From UBA3941 sp002385665 (GTDB lineage Bacteria > Bacillota > Clostridia > Caldicoprobacterales > UBA3941), in contig JBMNFJ010000002.1 in the NCBI GenBank assembly GCA_050949255.1, positions 1-64,000 of the forward strand: 64,000 bases of DNA. The letters run 5' to 3'. The position numbers and the translations under genes were made by a program. The notes under the pieces were generated by a model. That model saw only the letters and a list, made by a program, of their open reading frames with translations. It had not been told where the DNA came from and made no database searches. Below are positions 34,731 to 43,399 of this stretch, one piece after another. The stretch's first letter is position 1; each line of letters opens with the position of its first letter.

Positions 34731-36890
34731 TTATACAAAACCAAGTAGTCTTACCCCTTGGGCAACTATAAAGCATATAATAATCCCTGTAAGGGTAGGT
34801 ATAGCAAAAGACAGCAAGGTCCATTTCCAGCTCCGGGTTTCCTTCCGAATGGTAAGGAGGGTAGTTCCACAAGGGAAATGGTTAAGGGAAAACAGCATGG
34901 TACATATGGCCGTCAGCCAGGTCCAACCATTGGCTGCCAGGAGTTCCCTAAGGGCATCCAGGCTATCCAATTCAATCATAGCTCCCGATGCCATATAGCT
35001 CATTATTATTATGGGAATGACTATTTCGTTGGCAGGCAGGCCCAGAATAAAGGCAAGTATAATGTATCCGTCCATACCCAATAGCCTGCCAAAGGGATCA
35101 AGAAACCTGGCACCATGATCCAACAAACTGACATCTTCCACCGACAAATTGGCCATAAGCCAGATAAACAGTCCGGCAGGTGCAGCCACGGACACTGCCC
35201 TTCCCAGGACAAAGAGGGTCCTGTCTAACAAGGATCGGATTAAAATCTTGCCTACCTGGGGCCTTCTGTAGGGAGGGAGTTCTAGGGTAAAGGAGGAGGG
35301 CAGCCCCTTTAAGAGGGTCCTGGATAGAATTCTGGATATGACTAAGGTGATTATCACCCCCAGCACTACCGCTACCAAAACCGCCAGGGTGGATACCACC
35401 GATTTAAAAGCACCCCTTGTACCAGTTATGAAGATAGCAGCCAGGGCTATGAGTATAGGAAATCTGCCATTACAAGGCACAAAGTTATTGGTAAGGATGG
35501 CAATAAGTCTTTCCCTGGGGGAGTCAATTATCCTACAGGCTATTACTCCGGCAGCGTTACATCCAAAGCCCATACACATGGTCAGAGCCTGCTTCCCATG
35601 GGCACAGGCCCTTTTAAAAAAGCTATCCAAATTAAAAGCTACCCTGGGCAGATAGCCCAAATCCTCCAAAAGGGTGAACAGGGGAAAGAATATAGCCATT
35701 GGGGGTAGCATCACGGATACCACCCATGCCAGGGTCCTGTAGATACCCAATATCAACATGCCATGAAGCCACCGGGGAGCTCCCCACTTCATAAACAGCT
35801 GAGTCAACCCATCCTCAACTCGAAATAGTACATTGGATAAGAGCTGGGATGGGTAGTTGGCTCCCTCTATGGTAATCCAAAATATCAGGCCCAACAGGGC
35901 TATCATGATAGGGATCCCAAAAGCTCTGGAGGTCAGAATCCTGTCTATTCTATAATCCAGCTTCCTGTATTCCCTATCACCAAAATATACCGTATCGTTA
36001 CCTATCTCTTCGGCGGTCCTTATTATACTGGACACTATGCTGTCCCTTAATCCATCCGGGTCCAATCCCTCTTCCCTTAGCAAGAGCCTTGCCTTATTGA
36101 TTTCCTCTTCCATAATTTCTATCTTTACGGTCTGGTATCCATAGTGTTTCTCCATATGTTCGTAGATAGCACCCATCAAAACAGCATCGCCTTCTATCAG
36201 CCGAAGGGATGCCCACCTGCTGTTCAACCCCCCAATACCCATCTTATCTATTTGAGTTCTTACGATATCTATGGCTTTCTCCACCGAATTCTCGTATTGT
36301 ATTTGCTTTACCCTTGGGACAATCTCCCCGGCCGCCATCCTGGCCACAGCATACTTTAACTCCGGAAGCCCAATTCCTTTTCTGGCGCTGGTTCCTACAA
36401 CCGGTACCCCCAAATACTCCTCCAGCCTCTTTATATCCACCCGGATCTTTTTTCTTTTTGCTTCATCCATCAGGTTTACGCAAACCACTACCTTATCGGT
36501 TATCTCCAATATCTGCAGTACCAGATTCAGGTTCCGCTGAAGGCTGGTAGCATCGGTAACCACTACTATCAAATGGGCATTGCCAAAGCATATAAAGTCC
36601 CTGGCAACCTCCTCTTCCACCGAACTGGATAACAGGGAATAGGTCCCCGGGAGATCCACCAACACATAGCCCCTGCCCCTATGCTCATAACGACCTTGGG
36701 CATTGGTGACGGTCTTACCGGGCCAGTTTCCGGTGTGCTGTTTCAGGCCTGTCAGGCTGTTAAAAACAGTACTCTTTCCGGTGTTTGGATTGCCGGCCAG
36801 GCCTACTATGATATCATCCTGATTTTCCAACTCTACCTCATACAGCTCCCTTAAAGTACCAAGCCCTGTTGACTGAGATGTTAAACCCAT
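34731..36890 (-). CDS. feoB: Ferrous iron transporter FeoB
   Basis: 719 residues. N-terminal G-protein domain: G1 GNPNTGKST (33-41), G3 DLPGTY, and NLMDEA as the G4 site. A membrane domain of about eight to ten segments follows, with the conserved ALTMCMGFGCNAAGV stretch. FeoB imports Fe2+ under anaerobic conditions. GGGAGGGG precedes the ATG and FeoA is encoded 27 bases upstream, so they form one unit. No FeoC-like gene follows. Confidence 0.96.
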   Translation of the reverse strand: MGLTSQSTGLGTLRELYEVELENQDDIIVGLAGNPNTGKSTVFNSLTGLKQHTGNWPGKTVTNAQGRYEHRGRGYVLVDLPGTYSLLSSSVEEEVARDFICFGNAHLIVVVTDATSLQRNLNLVLQILEITDKVVVCVNLMDEAKRKKIRVDIKRLEEYLGVPVVGTSARKGIGLPELKYAVARMAAGEIVPRVKQIQYENSVEKAIDIVRTQIDKMGIGGLNSRWASLRLIEGDAVLMGAIYEHMEKHYGYQTVKIEIMEEEINKARLLLREEGLDPDGLRDSIVSSIIRTAEEIGNDTVYFGDREYRKLDYRIDRILTSRAFGIPIMIALLGLIFWITIEGANYPSQLLSNVLFRVEDGLTQLFMKWGAPRWLHGMLILGIYRTLAWVVSVMLPPMAIFFPLFTLLEDLGYLPRVAFNLDSFFKRACAHGKQALTMCMGFGCNAAGVIACRIIDSPRERLIAILTNNFVPCNGRFPILIALAAIFITGTRGAFKSVVSTLAVLVAVVLGVIITLVISRILSRTLLKGLPSSFTLELPPYRRPQVGKILIRSLLDRTLFVLGRAVSVAAPAGLFIWLMANLSVEDVSLLDHGARFLDPFGRLLGMDGYIILAFILGLPANEIVIPIIIMSYMASGAMIELDSLDALRELLAANGWTWLTAICTMLFSLNHFPCGTTLLTIRKETRSWKWTLLSFAIPTLTGIIICFIVAQGVRLLGFV

Positions 36891-36917
36891 GCCATCCCCT
36901 CCCTGCCTTTAGCCTCT

Positions 36918-37154
36918 CTATATTTCAACTATAATCCCGGAAGCCTCCTCACTCCGAAGAGCGATGAGAGCCCCGCGAAATGAATATGCCACCGGATCCC
37001 CAAAAGGGCTCCTGTTTATGACCTCTATTCTGGTACCCCGAATTAAACCCAGATCAAGCATCCGCCTTCTTAAATTGCCCCCCATGGTTAATTCCCTTAC
37101 CCTGGCAACATTGCCCGGCTTGAGTGAGCTTAAGGGGACATATTTTCCTGCCAT
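36918..37154 (-). CDS. feoA: FeoA-family iron transport protein
   Basis: 78 residues with a single SH3-like FeoA domain. The pattern LKPGNVARVRELTMGG, RRRMLDLGLIRGT and SPFGDPVAYSFRG is characteristic. It is a small cytoplasmic partner of FeoB. GGGGG precedes the ATG. It is the first gene of the feo unit and is divergent from the DtxR/MntR regulator across a 131-base intergenic region. Confidence 0.93.
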   Translation of the reverse strand: MAGKYVPLSSLKPGNVARVRELTMGGNLRRRMLDLGLIRGTRIEVINRSPFGDPVAYSFRGALIALRSEEASGIIVEI

Positions 37155-37228
37155 TATAGAATCCCCCTTTACGGAACAGTGGTAATATTATTGACGGCCC
37201 TTTTCATAGACTTAGATATGACCAAAAG

Positions 37229-37247
37229 AATTACCTAAGGCTAATAT
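37229..37247. promoter_or_regulatory. Candidate iron-box between feoA and the DtxR/MntR gene
   Basis: AATTACCTAAGGCTAATAT. The minus strand reads TTAGCCTTAGGTAA, which resembles half of the DtxR/IdeR box TTAGGTTAGSCTAACCTAA. It is not a clean dyad. It overlaps a possible feo -10 (TATATT on the minus strand). Weak. Confidence 0.35.
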
Positions 37248-37285
37248 ATGAAAGGGTCCGGTATTGTGTTCAAGGTGGTGAAAAA

Positions 37286-37768
37286 ATGGACAAAAGGGAT
37301 AGGCAATTCCATACTTATAGGGGATATCAAAAAATCAAACAGGAAAAAACCCGGCTCACTCCCAGTATGGAGGATTACCTGGAAATGATTTATAGACATT
37401 GCAAAAATGAAGGGTATGTGCGGATCTTTAAGCTCTCTGAACTGCTAAATGTCCAGGCTCCCTCCGTCACCCGGACGGTCCAGCGATTGGCTGACCTGGG
37501 CCTTGTGGACTACGAAAAATATGGGCTGGTGAAACTCACCCAGGAGGGGGAGAAGATTGGCCAGGTCCTGCTGGAGCGTCATATCCTTATAGAAAGCTTT
37601 CTCAGCAAGATAGGGGTAAGGGATACCCTGTTAAGGGATACAGAGATGATAGAGCATAATATCAGCGTAGAAGCCCTACATAGTATCGAATGCTTCAATA
37701 GCTATTTGGAAGATAATCCTCATATCTTAAAGGAGTTTGAAGAATATAAAAAAAGCCGGGGTTACTAA
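37286..37768 (+). CDS. DtxR/MntR-family metal-dependent regulator
   Basis: 160 residues. Winged helix at about 26-90 with RIFKLSELLNVQAPSVTRTVQRLADLGLV; a dimerisation and metal-binding domain follows, with candidate ligands E112, E121-H122 and a further His (EMIEHNISVEALHSIE). There is no SH3 domain, so it is the MntR-length type. A basic 20-residue N-terminal extension is unusual. AAGGTGGTG precedes the ATG. It probably responds to Fe2+ or Mn2+ and controls the divergent feo operon. Confidence 0.88.
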   Translation: MDKRDRQFHTYRGYQKIKQEKTRLTPSMEDYLEMIYRHCKNEGYVRIFKLSELLNVQAPSVTRTVQRLADLGLVDYEKYGLVKLTQEGEKIGQVLLERHILIESFLSKIGVRDTLLRDTEMIEHNISVEALHSIECFNSYLEDNPHILKEFEEYKKSRGY

Positions 37769-37782
37769 AAGCCCGGCTTTTT
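37750..37782. terminator. Bidirectional terminator between the DtxR/MntR gene and cysK
   Basis: AAAAAGCCGGG (37750-37760) and CCCGGCTTTTT (37772-37782); the regulator's stop codon is in the loop. T-runs occur on both strands. Confidence 0.85.
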
Positions 37783-37818
37783 GGATATCGGATTTCTAAA
37801 TTGGAAAATCAAGCTGCC

Positions 37819-38760
37819 TTAATCCTGATCGGGGAAGAGTAGCGGATTGGAGAGATATCTCTCACCAGTATCCGGCAATACCACCACTATTTTCTTGCCC
37901 CTGTATTCTGGTCTCTTTGCTATCTGGGTTGCAGCATAGGCTGCGGCTCCTGAGGAAATCCCCACCAAGAGCCCTTCAGTTTTGGCCAGCTTCCTGGTGG
38001 TTGCGATGGCATCCTCGTTTTTCACCTGTACTATCTCATCAATTACCTTGGTATTCAGGACGTCGGGAACAAATCCGGCACCTATCCCCTGAATAGCATG
38101 AGGGCCTGGGTCCCCGCCTGACAAGACCGGAGAATCGGCAGGTTCTACTGCCACGATCTTTATACCGGGGTTTTTCTCTTTCAGGACTTCACCTACCCCT
38201 GTGATGGTACCTCCCGTTCCTACCCCACCAACAAATACATCCACATCCCCATCGGTGTCCCTTAAGATCTCCTGGGCGGTGGTCTCCCTATGAATCTTAG
38301 GATTGGCCTGATTCTGGAACTGCTGAGGAATAAAGGAGTTGGGGTTCTCCCTGGCCAGTTCCTCCGCTTTTCTTATAGCGCCTTTCATCCCTTCTGCACC
38401 GGGAGTCAGTACCAATTGGGCACCCAAAGCCCTTATCAGGCCTCTCCGCTCCTTTGACATGGTATCGGGCATAACAATTATCAACTTGTAGCCCAGGGAT
38501 GCGGCCGCGAAGGCCAATGCGATACCGGTATTACCGCTGGTAGGCTCAATTATAGTGGTATTTTCATCGATTAATCCCTTTTCTACTGCATCCTTTATCA
38601 TAGCATAACCAATCCTGTCCTTTACGCTGCCGGCAGGATTAAAGTACTCCAATTTTGCAATCACGGGGCTTTCCAGCCCTTCACTTTTGCTATAATTGGA
38701 CAGTGCCAACAGGGGGGTATTTCCAATTAAATCCGTTAATCTTTTTGCTATCTTTGCCAT
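37819..38760 (-). CDS. cysK: Cysteine synthase (O-acetylserine sulfhydrylase)
   Basis: 313 residues from the ATG at 38760 (AGAGGAG 8 bases upstream), the normal length; a longer frame upstream is not needed. The PLP lysine is K47 (NPAGSVKDRIG), PTSGNTGIA is at 73-81 and GVGTGGTITG is present. It makes cysteine from O-acetylserine and sulfide. It follows an Rrf2 regulator gene by 61 bases, which suggests control by cysteine availability, as with CymR in Bacillus. Confidence 0.95.
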   Translation of the reverse strand: MAKIAKRLTDLIGNTPLLALSNYSKSEGLESPVIAKLEYFNPAGSVKDRIGYAMIKDAVEKGLIDENTTIIEPTSGNTGIALAFAAASLGYKLIIVMPDTMSKERRGLIRALGAQLVLTPGAEGMKGAIRKAEELARENPNSFIPQQFQNQANPKIHRETTAQEILRDTDGDVDVFVGGVGTGGTITGVGEVLKEKNPGIKIVAVEPADSPVLSGGDPGPHAIQGIGAGFVPDVLNTKVIDEIVQVKNEDAIATTRKLAKTEGLLVGISSGAAAYAATQIAKRPEYRGKKIVVVLPDTGERYLSNPLLFPDQD

Positions 38761-38821
38761 GTTTTCACTCCTCTTTATACTTGAAACGCGGGGTACCGTC
38801 TCATATTTCCCCTTGTTTCTT

Positions 38822-39277
38822 TTATATATAATACATATTTGCCAGACTTTCACTCAGCTTCCGACTCTCTATTGCAAGGTCTTCAAGGGTTATTGAATCC
38901 GCCAGTTGGCTTAGTACCTCATTAATCTTCTCCCATACCATGGTCCTTAGACATTGCTCTATAATAGTTTCAGATGCTTCATCCTTTTCCTTATCACCAG
39001 TAACGTTTAAGTCACCTTCCAAAGCCCTAAGGGCATCTCCCACAGTGATGTTGGATCCACTATCAGCCAGGGTATATCCCCCTTGAGCACCTTTAACGCT
39101 CCTTACCAAACCTGCCTTCCGCAGGGAAGAAAAAACCTGTTCCAAATATCCCAGGGATAAGTTTTGTCTGCTTGCTATACTGCTTAGGGGTATAGGACCG
39201 CTTGATGCATAGATGGCTAAATCCACCAGGGCCCTTAATCCATACTGTCCTCTTGTTGAAATCTGTATCCCAGCCAC
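38822..39277 (-). CDS. Rrf2-family transcriptional regulator (CymR-like)
   Basis: About 148-151 residues. Winged helix: ISTRGQYGLRALVDLAIYA and SLGYLEQVFSSLRKAGLVRSVKGAQGGY. Only one cysteine is present, so it is not an Fe-S IscR type. The start is uncertain. The GTG at 39277 overlaps AGGAGG, while an in-frame ATA at 39268 lies 8 bases after that site and coincides with the usual family start M(K/Q)IST. The promoter and a dyad lie upstream. It is next to cysK, so a CymR-like repressor of cysteine synthesis is likely. Confidence 0.88.
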   Translation of the reverse strand: MAGIQISTRGQYGLRALVDLAIYASSGPIPLSSIASRQNLSLGYLEQVFSSLRKAGLVRSVKGAQGGYTLADSGSNITVGDALRALEGDLNVTGDKEKDEASETIIEQCLRTMVWEKINEVLSQLADSITLEDLAIESRKLSESLANMYYI

Positions 39278-39288
39278 CTCCTAATCCA

Positions 39289-39310
39289 TAGTAAGCTTAT
39301 TGGTTTACTA
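39289..39310. promoter_or_regulatory. Possible Rrf2 operator dyad
   Basis: TAGTAA (39289-39294) and TTACTA (39305-39310), 6-bp arms, 10-base spacing, just downstream of the Rrf2 promoter start region. Confidence 0.45.
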
Positions 39311-39311
39311 T

Positions 39312-39340
39312 ATATTAGCATGCTTCCTTCCCCTTGTCAA
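39312..39340 (-). promoter_or_regulatory. Promoter of the Rrf2 gene
   Basis: On the minus strand TTGACA (39335-39340), 17 bases, TAATAT (39312-39317). Start near 39305, giving a short leader before the Rrf2 gene. Confidence 0.7.
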
Positions 39341-39390
39341 GAAAAATTAGGAAATTAGGGTAAAAAATTTAATTAAAGTTTCGGATACAC

Positions 39391-39429
39391 AATTGTCTTT
39401 TGACAATTACGCTGATATCAATGTATAAT
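39391..39429 (+). promoter_or_regulatory. Citrate synthase promoter with dyad on the -35
   Basis: TTGACA (39400-39405), 18 bases, TATAAT (39424-39429). A perfect dyad AATTGTC-TTTT-GACAATT (39391-39408) covers the -35. The leader is about 190 nt. Repressor binding there would block the promoter. Confidence 0.7.
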
Positions 39430-39577
39430 TGTTATTTATAGAGCAGATTGTTGGGTATCATATTTATATCTGCTTCCGCTAATAACTCGGTTTCATAGCT
39501 TATCACCCCAGTTTTATAATCCAGTCATCTATCTATATGATTTTTCTGCGACCCAGTCCGCTTAGTCGAATAAATTC

Positions 39578-39598
39578 TATTACACTAGCACTGTAATA
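39578..39598 (+). promoter_or_regulatory. Second dyad near the citrate synthase start
   Basis: TATTACA-N7-TGTAATA, a perfect 7-bp repeat 31 bases before the ATG. The spacing and T-N11-A pattern fit a LysR-type (for example CcpC-like) site, but the family is not proven. The rest of 39278-39629 holds only the two promoters and a weak hairpin. Confidence 0.4.
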
Positions 39599-39629
39599 TA
39601 GTACAATCTGAAAAGAAAGGAGACTGTCT

Positions 39630-40997
39630 ATGGCTAATAACAAGTATTCGCAAGTAACGCCTGAAATAATGAAATTAACGGAATTATGTTATAAAAACAG
39701 CAATATCGATCCCAGCCTGTATGAAAAATATGATGTAAAGCGGGGCCTGAGGGATCTTAGCGGTAAGGGAGTTGTAACCGGTCTTACGGAGATCAGCGAT
39801 ATTAGGTCCAGCTATACGGATGAGGACGGAAACACCGTCCCCAGTAAGGGTAAGCTCTATTACCGGGGAATTGATGTGGAGGATATAGTAAGAGGATCCA
39901 TTGAAAAGAATCATTTTTGCTACGAGGAAACGGCCTATCTCCTTCTGTTTGGTCAGCTTCCCACCTGGGAGCAACTAAAGGAGTTTATGGAGCTCTTGGC
40001 CTTTTACAGGACCCTGCCGACCAACTTTGTCCGGGATATTATATTAAAAGCCCCCAGCGGGAATATGATGAATACCCTGGCCCGCAGTGTGTTAACCCTG
40101 TATGCCTACGACGAAAAGGGGGATGACACCTCCATACCCAACGTTTTAAGACAATCTCTGCAATTGATAGCCCTTTTCCCCTGTCTGTCGGTTTGGGGCT
40201 ATCAGGCCTACAGCCACTACCACGGCGGGAAGAGTCTGATAATTCACACCCCAAAACCCGAGCTGTCAACAGCGGAGAATATACTTCGTATGCTTCGACC
40301 AGACAAAAAGTATACACACCTTGAAGCCCGCATCCTGGATGTAGCCTTGGTCCTACATGCGGAACACGGGGGAGGGAACAACTCCACCTTTACAACCCAT
40401 GTAGTATCCTCAACCGGTACCGATACATATTCGGCGGTAGCGGCCTCTCTGGGATCCCTGAAGGGGCCAAAACACGGCGGAGCCAATATAAAGGTTGTCC
40501 AAATGTTTGAGGATATAAAAAGATCTGTTTCGGATTGGTCTGATGAAGATGAAATCCGGGAGTATCTGACAAAAATACTGGACAAGGAAGCATTCGATAA
40601 GTCGGGTCTAATCTATGGAATGGGTCATGCGGTTTATTCCCTGTCGGATCCCAGGGCTGAGATCCTCAAGGACCTGGCTAAGGACTTAAGCGAAGAGAAG
40701 GGGCTGAGCCAGGAGTACAACCTATATACCAGCGTAGAGCGTATAGCCTCAGAGCTCATCAGCAAGAAACGAAGGATCTATAAGGGTGTAAGTGCAAATG
40801 TGGACTTTTACAGCGGTTTTGTCTACAAAATGTTGGATTTGCCCATAGAGCTATATACTCCGATCTTTGCAGTTGCCCGTATCGCAGGCTGGAGCGCCCA
40901 CAGGCTGGAGGAATTGATTAACAGCGGTAAGATTATCAGGCCTTCCTATATTAATGTAAAGGCTCAAGGGACATACCTGCCCATTGATCAAAGGTAG
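39630..40997 (+). CDS. Citrate/2-methylcitrate synthase
   Basis: 455 residues. Conserved motifs: LYYRGIDVEDIV, HAEHGGGNNSTF (catalytic His), LKGPKHGGAN and GMGHAVYSLSDPRA (His/Asp). The length and motif spacing fit the large type II-like citrate synthases of Clostridia. It condenses oxaloacetate and acetyl-CoA. AAAGGAG precedes the ATG. It is a single-gene unit, which would take acetyl-CoA made by PFOR. A methylcitrate role cannot be excluded. Confidence 0.9.
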   Translation: MANNKYSQVTPEIMKLTELCYKNSNIDPSLYEKYDVKRGLRDLSGKGVVTGLTEISDIRSSYTDEDGNTVPSKGKLYYRGIDVEDIVRGSIEKNHFCYEETAYLLLFGQLPTWEQLKEFMELLAFYRTLPTNFVRDIILKAPSGNMMNTLARSVLTLYAYDEKGDDTSIPNVLRQSLQLIALFPCLSVWGYQAYSHYHGGKSLIIHTPKPELSTAENILRMLRPDKKYTHLEARILDVALVLHAEHGGGNNSTFTTHVVSSTGTDTYSAVAASLGSLKGPKHGGANIKVVQMFEDIKRSVSDWSDEDEIREYLTKILDKEAFDKSGLIYGMGHAVYSLSDPRAEILKDLAKDLSEEKGLSQEYNLYTSVERIASELISKKRRIYKGVSANVDFYSGFVYKMLDLPIELYTPIFAVARIAGWSAHRLEELINSGKIIRPSYINVKAQGTYLPIDQR

Positions 40998-41010
40998 GAA
41001 AACACGGTTC

Positions 41011-41039
41011 AGGCGGTCAATGACCGCCTTTATTTTTTT
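41011..41039 (+). terminator. Terminator after citrate synthase
   Basis: AGGCGGTCA and TGACCGCCT stem (41011-41029) followed by TATTTTTTT. Confidence 0.9.
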
Positions 41040-41055
41040 GATATGCTGTTTTATC

Positions 41056-41163
41056 TCTTGTGCCAGTTCATAATCTTAAGTAATAAGCTATTGATAATAG
41101 GTAGCGTTCAATAGCTATTACCGTTAAGTAGCCATTACCGGCATATGATTGACTGGCACAACG
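41056..41163. repeat. Dispersed inverted-repeat element, copy I
   Basis: CTTGTGCCAGT on the left and ACTGGCACAAC on the right; 10 terminal bp pair perfectly. Subterminal TAATAAGCTATTGA pairs with TCAATAGCTATTA. The right-hand part GCATATGATTGACTGGCAC is the reverse complement of the visible arm of copy M. It lies between the citrate synthase terminator and the CBS-ACT gene. Confidence 0.88.
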
Positions 41164-41267
41164 TATAATTTAACATTACATGAGAAAATGGTCGATCACA
41201 TACTGTTATACTACTTTAAAAATGACGTGTTATAGCGAAAAATGTTTTAGGCTTGCAGGCAATGGAT

Positions 41268-41909
41268 CTATTCTATCTGCAGCTTGTATAGGACTTTGAA
41301 GCCCTCTTCCTCCATTTTTTGTTCCATCTCTGTTGTATTGTGGGAATTGACCCCTATAACCACATTGCTCTTGCCCCCGGTTCCCCTGTAGACTGCCACA
41401 TTGGAAATATTGGCCCCAAAATCCCCAATGATTTTGGTCAGCTTAGACATAATCCCGGGAGCGTCCTCTGCCTCTATGGTAAATCTGGTTCCCCTCTCAC
41501 GGAAGCCCAATAGTTCAATAAAGGAGTCGAAGATATCGCTTTCGGTTATTATTCCTACCAGCTTACCATCATCAACGACGGGTAAGAAACTGACACCGTG
41601 ATCCCGCATCAGGGTGGCTGCCTCTTCCAGAAGGGCGTTTGAGGATATGATAACAGGATCCTTGGTCATAATACTGCTTATTTTGGTCTTAGCCAAGAGA
41701 TAGTTGACCTCACCAATGCTTAAGGTGGTTGCCATTGAGGGGGATGCCCTTAGAATATCCTCCTTTGAAACCACGCCCACCAGTTTACCATTTTTTAGCA
41801 CAGGAAGACGCCTGATGTTGTGTTTGGCCATCAATTCCTGAGCGTCGGGAATAGTTTTGTCCGGAGAAATGGTAAAAGGATTGGCCGTCATTTTCTTCCT
41901 AACAAACAT
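41268..41909 (-). CDS. CBS-domain and ACT-domain protein (AcuB-like)
   Basis: 213 residues. Two CBS repeats (about 10-60 and 75-130; FTISPDKTIPDAQELMAKH and DPVIISSNALLEEAATLMRDHG) are followed by an ACT domain (FTIEAEDAPGIMSKLTKIIGDFGANI). This order is as in AcuB. CBS pairs bind adenine nucleotides and ACT domains bind amino acids. It is the last gene of the livHMGF run, 4 bases after livF. It may sense amino acid or energy status; target unknown. Confidence 0.87.
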   Translation of the reverse strand: MFVRKKMTANPFTISPDKTIPDAQELMAKHNIRRLPVLKNGKLVGVVSKEDILRASPSMATTLSIGEVNYLLAKTKISSIMTKDPVIISSNALLEEAATLMRDHGVSFLPVVDDGKLVGIITESDIFDSFIELLGFRERGTRFTIEAEDAPGIMSKLTKIIGDFGANISNVAVYRGTGGKSNVVIGVNSHNTTEMEQKMEEEGFKVLYKLQIE

Positions 41910-41913
41910 TCAA

Positions 41914-42618
41914 TCAACCCCCTAAATAAGCTTTTTTAATTTCATCGCTGGACATCAACTCTGAACCGGTGCCTGACAGAACGATGGATCCGGTTTCCAT
42001 AACATAAGCCCTGTCAGCTACCTGTAATGCCATGTTTGCGTTTTGCTCTACCAGCAGAATTGTGGTCCCCGATTTATTTATACTTTGAATTATATCAAAT
42101 ATTTCCTGGACCAGTATGGGTGCAAGCCCCATTGAGGGTTCATCCAGAAACAGGATCTCAGGCCGACTCATAAGGGCCCGGCCTATAGCCAGCATCTGCT
42201 GCTCTCCACCGGATAGGGTTCCGGCTGTTTGCTTTCTCCTGTCCCGAAGAATTGGGAAGCGCTCGTATACCATTTCAAGATCCTCTAGGATACCATCCCT
42301 GTCCCGGCGCAGATATGCTCCCAGCTCCAGGTTTTCCAGTACCGTCATACCCGGAAAAACCCGGCGACCTTCCGGCACATGGGAAATACCCATTTTTACC
42401 CTTTCCTGGGCTGAAACGTTGGTAATATCCACTCCGTTCAGTATTACCTGACCATTGGTCGGTCTTTGCAGTCCCGATATGGTGCGCAGGGTCGTAGTCT
42501 TTCCCGCCCCATTTGCACCGATTAAGACTACAATCTCACCCCGATGCACTTCAAAGGAAACATCCTTTAAAGCATGAATCATACCATAGTGCACATCCAT
42601 ATTCCTAATTTCAAGCAT
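41914..42618 (-). CDS. livF: Branched-chain amino acid ABC transporter ATPase LivF
   Basis: 234 residues. Walker A GANGAGKTT is at about 34-42, signature LSGGEQQM, and Walker B ILFLDEPSMGLAP, the last a hallmark of LivF. Overlaps livG by 8 bases. With LivG it hydrolyses ATP for import through LivH/LivM. Confidence 0.95.
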   Translation of the reverse strand: MLEIRNMDVHYGMIHALKDVSFEVHRGEIVVLIGANGAGKTTTLRTISGLQRPTNGQVILNGVDITNVSAQERVKMGISHVPEGRRVFPGMTVLENLELGAYLRRDRDGILEDLEMVYERFPILRDRRKQTAGTLSGGEQQMLAIGRALMSRPEILFLDEPSMGLAPILVQEIFDIIQSINKSGTTILLVEQNANMALQVADRAYVMETGSIVLSGTGSELMSSDEIKKAYLGG

Positions 42619-43396
42619 TGTTGATATCCTCCCCCAGATAAGCCTCTATTACCCTCTTATTAGTCCTAACTTCATCCGGTGTACCGCTGGCGATTACCAT
42701 ACCATAGTCCAGAACATAGATGCGCTCACAGATATTCATGACCAGGGTCATATCATGCTCTATAAGAAGAATTGTTAAATTAAACTTTTCCCTTATCCAA
42801 CCTATGATATCCATAAGGTTGGCAGTTTCCGCAGGGTTCATACCCGCCGCGGGTTCATCCAGCAAAAGCAGCTTGGGGTTTGTGGCAAGAGCCCTTATAA
42901 TTTCCAGGTGGCGCTGCTCACCATAGGGCAGGTTTCTTGCCAGTTCGTCCTTTTTCTTATCCAGATCAAATATCCTAAGGAGCTCTATGCTATCCTGAAG
43001 CAGCTTCTCCTCTTCCCTTTTATATGCCGGAAGATGCAGAAAGCTGGTTAGCAGACCATATTTAATATTTTGGTGCATGGCAATAAGAACATTCTCCAAA
43101 ACCGTCAGATCCTTGAACAGACGAATGTTCTGAAACGTCCTGGCCAGCCCCTTCTGACAGATACTATGGGGTCTTAGCCCATTAAGAGGGATTCTTTGGT
43201 TATCAATGGATAGGTTTATGGTACCACTGTCCGGTACATAGATACCCGTCAGAAGGTTGAACAGGGTAGTCTTACCAGCACCGTTGGGACCTATAAGCCC
43301 GACCAACTCACCCTCCATTATGTCCAGGCTGACATTGGATACGGCAGCCAATCCTCCAAAAGCCTTTGTTACCCTTTCCACGCTTAAAATAGGCAT
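42611..43396 (-). CDS. livG: Branched-chain amino acid ABC transporter ATPase LivG
   Basis: 261 residues. Walker A GPNGAGKTTLF, the long LivG-type insertion after it, the signature region LPYGEQRHLEI, and LLLLDEPAAGMNPAE with ELIRWIRE-like sequence following. The signature is LPYGEQ instead of LSGGQ, which is typical of LivG. It overlaps livF by 8 bases and starts 3 bases after livM. Confidence 0.95.
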   Translation of the reverse strand: MPILSVERVTKAFGGLAAVSNVSLDIMEGELVGLIGPNGAGKTTLFNLLTGIYVPDSGTINLSIDNQRIPLNGLRPHSICQKGLARTFQNIRLFKDLTVLENVLIAMHQNIKYGLLTSFLHLPAYKREEEKLLQDSIELLRIFDLDKKKDELARNLPYGEQRHLEIIRALATNPKLLLLDEPAAGMNPAETANLMDIIGWIREKFNLTILLIEHDMTLVMNICERIYVLDYGMVIASGTPDEVRTNKRVIEAYLGEDINNA

Positions 43397-43399
43397 AAC

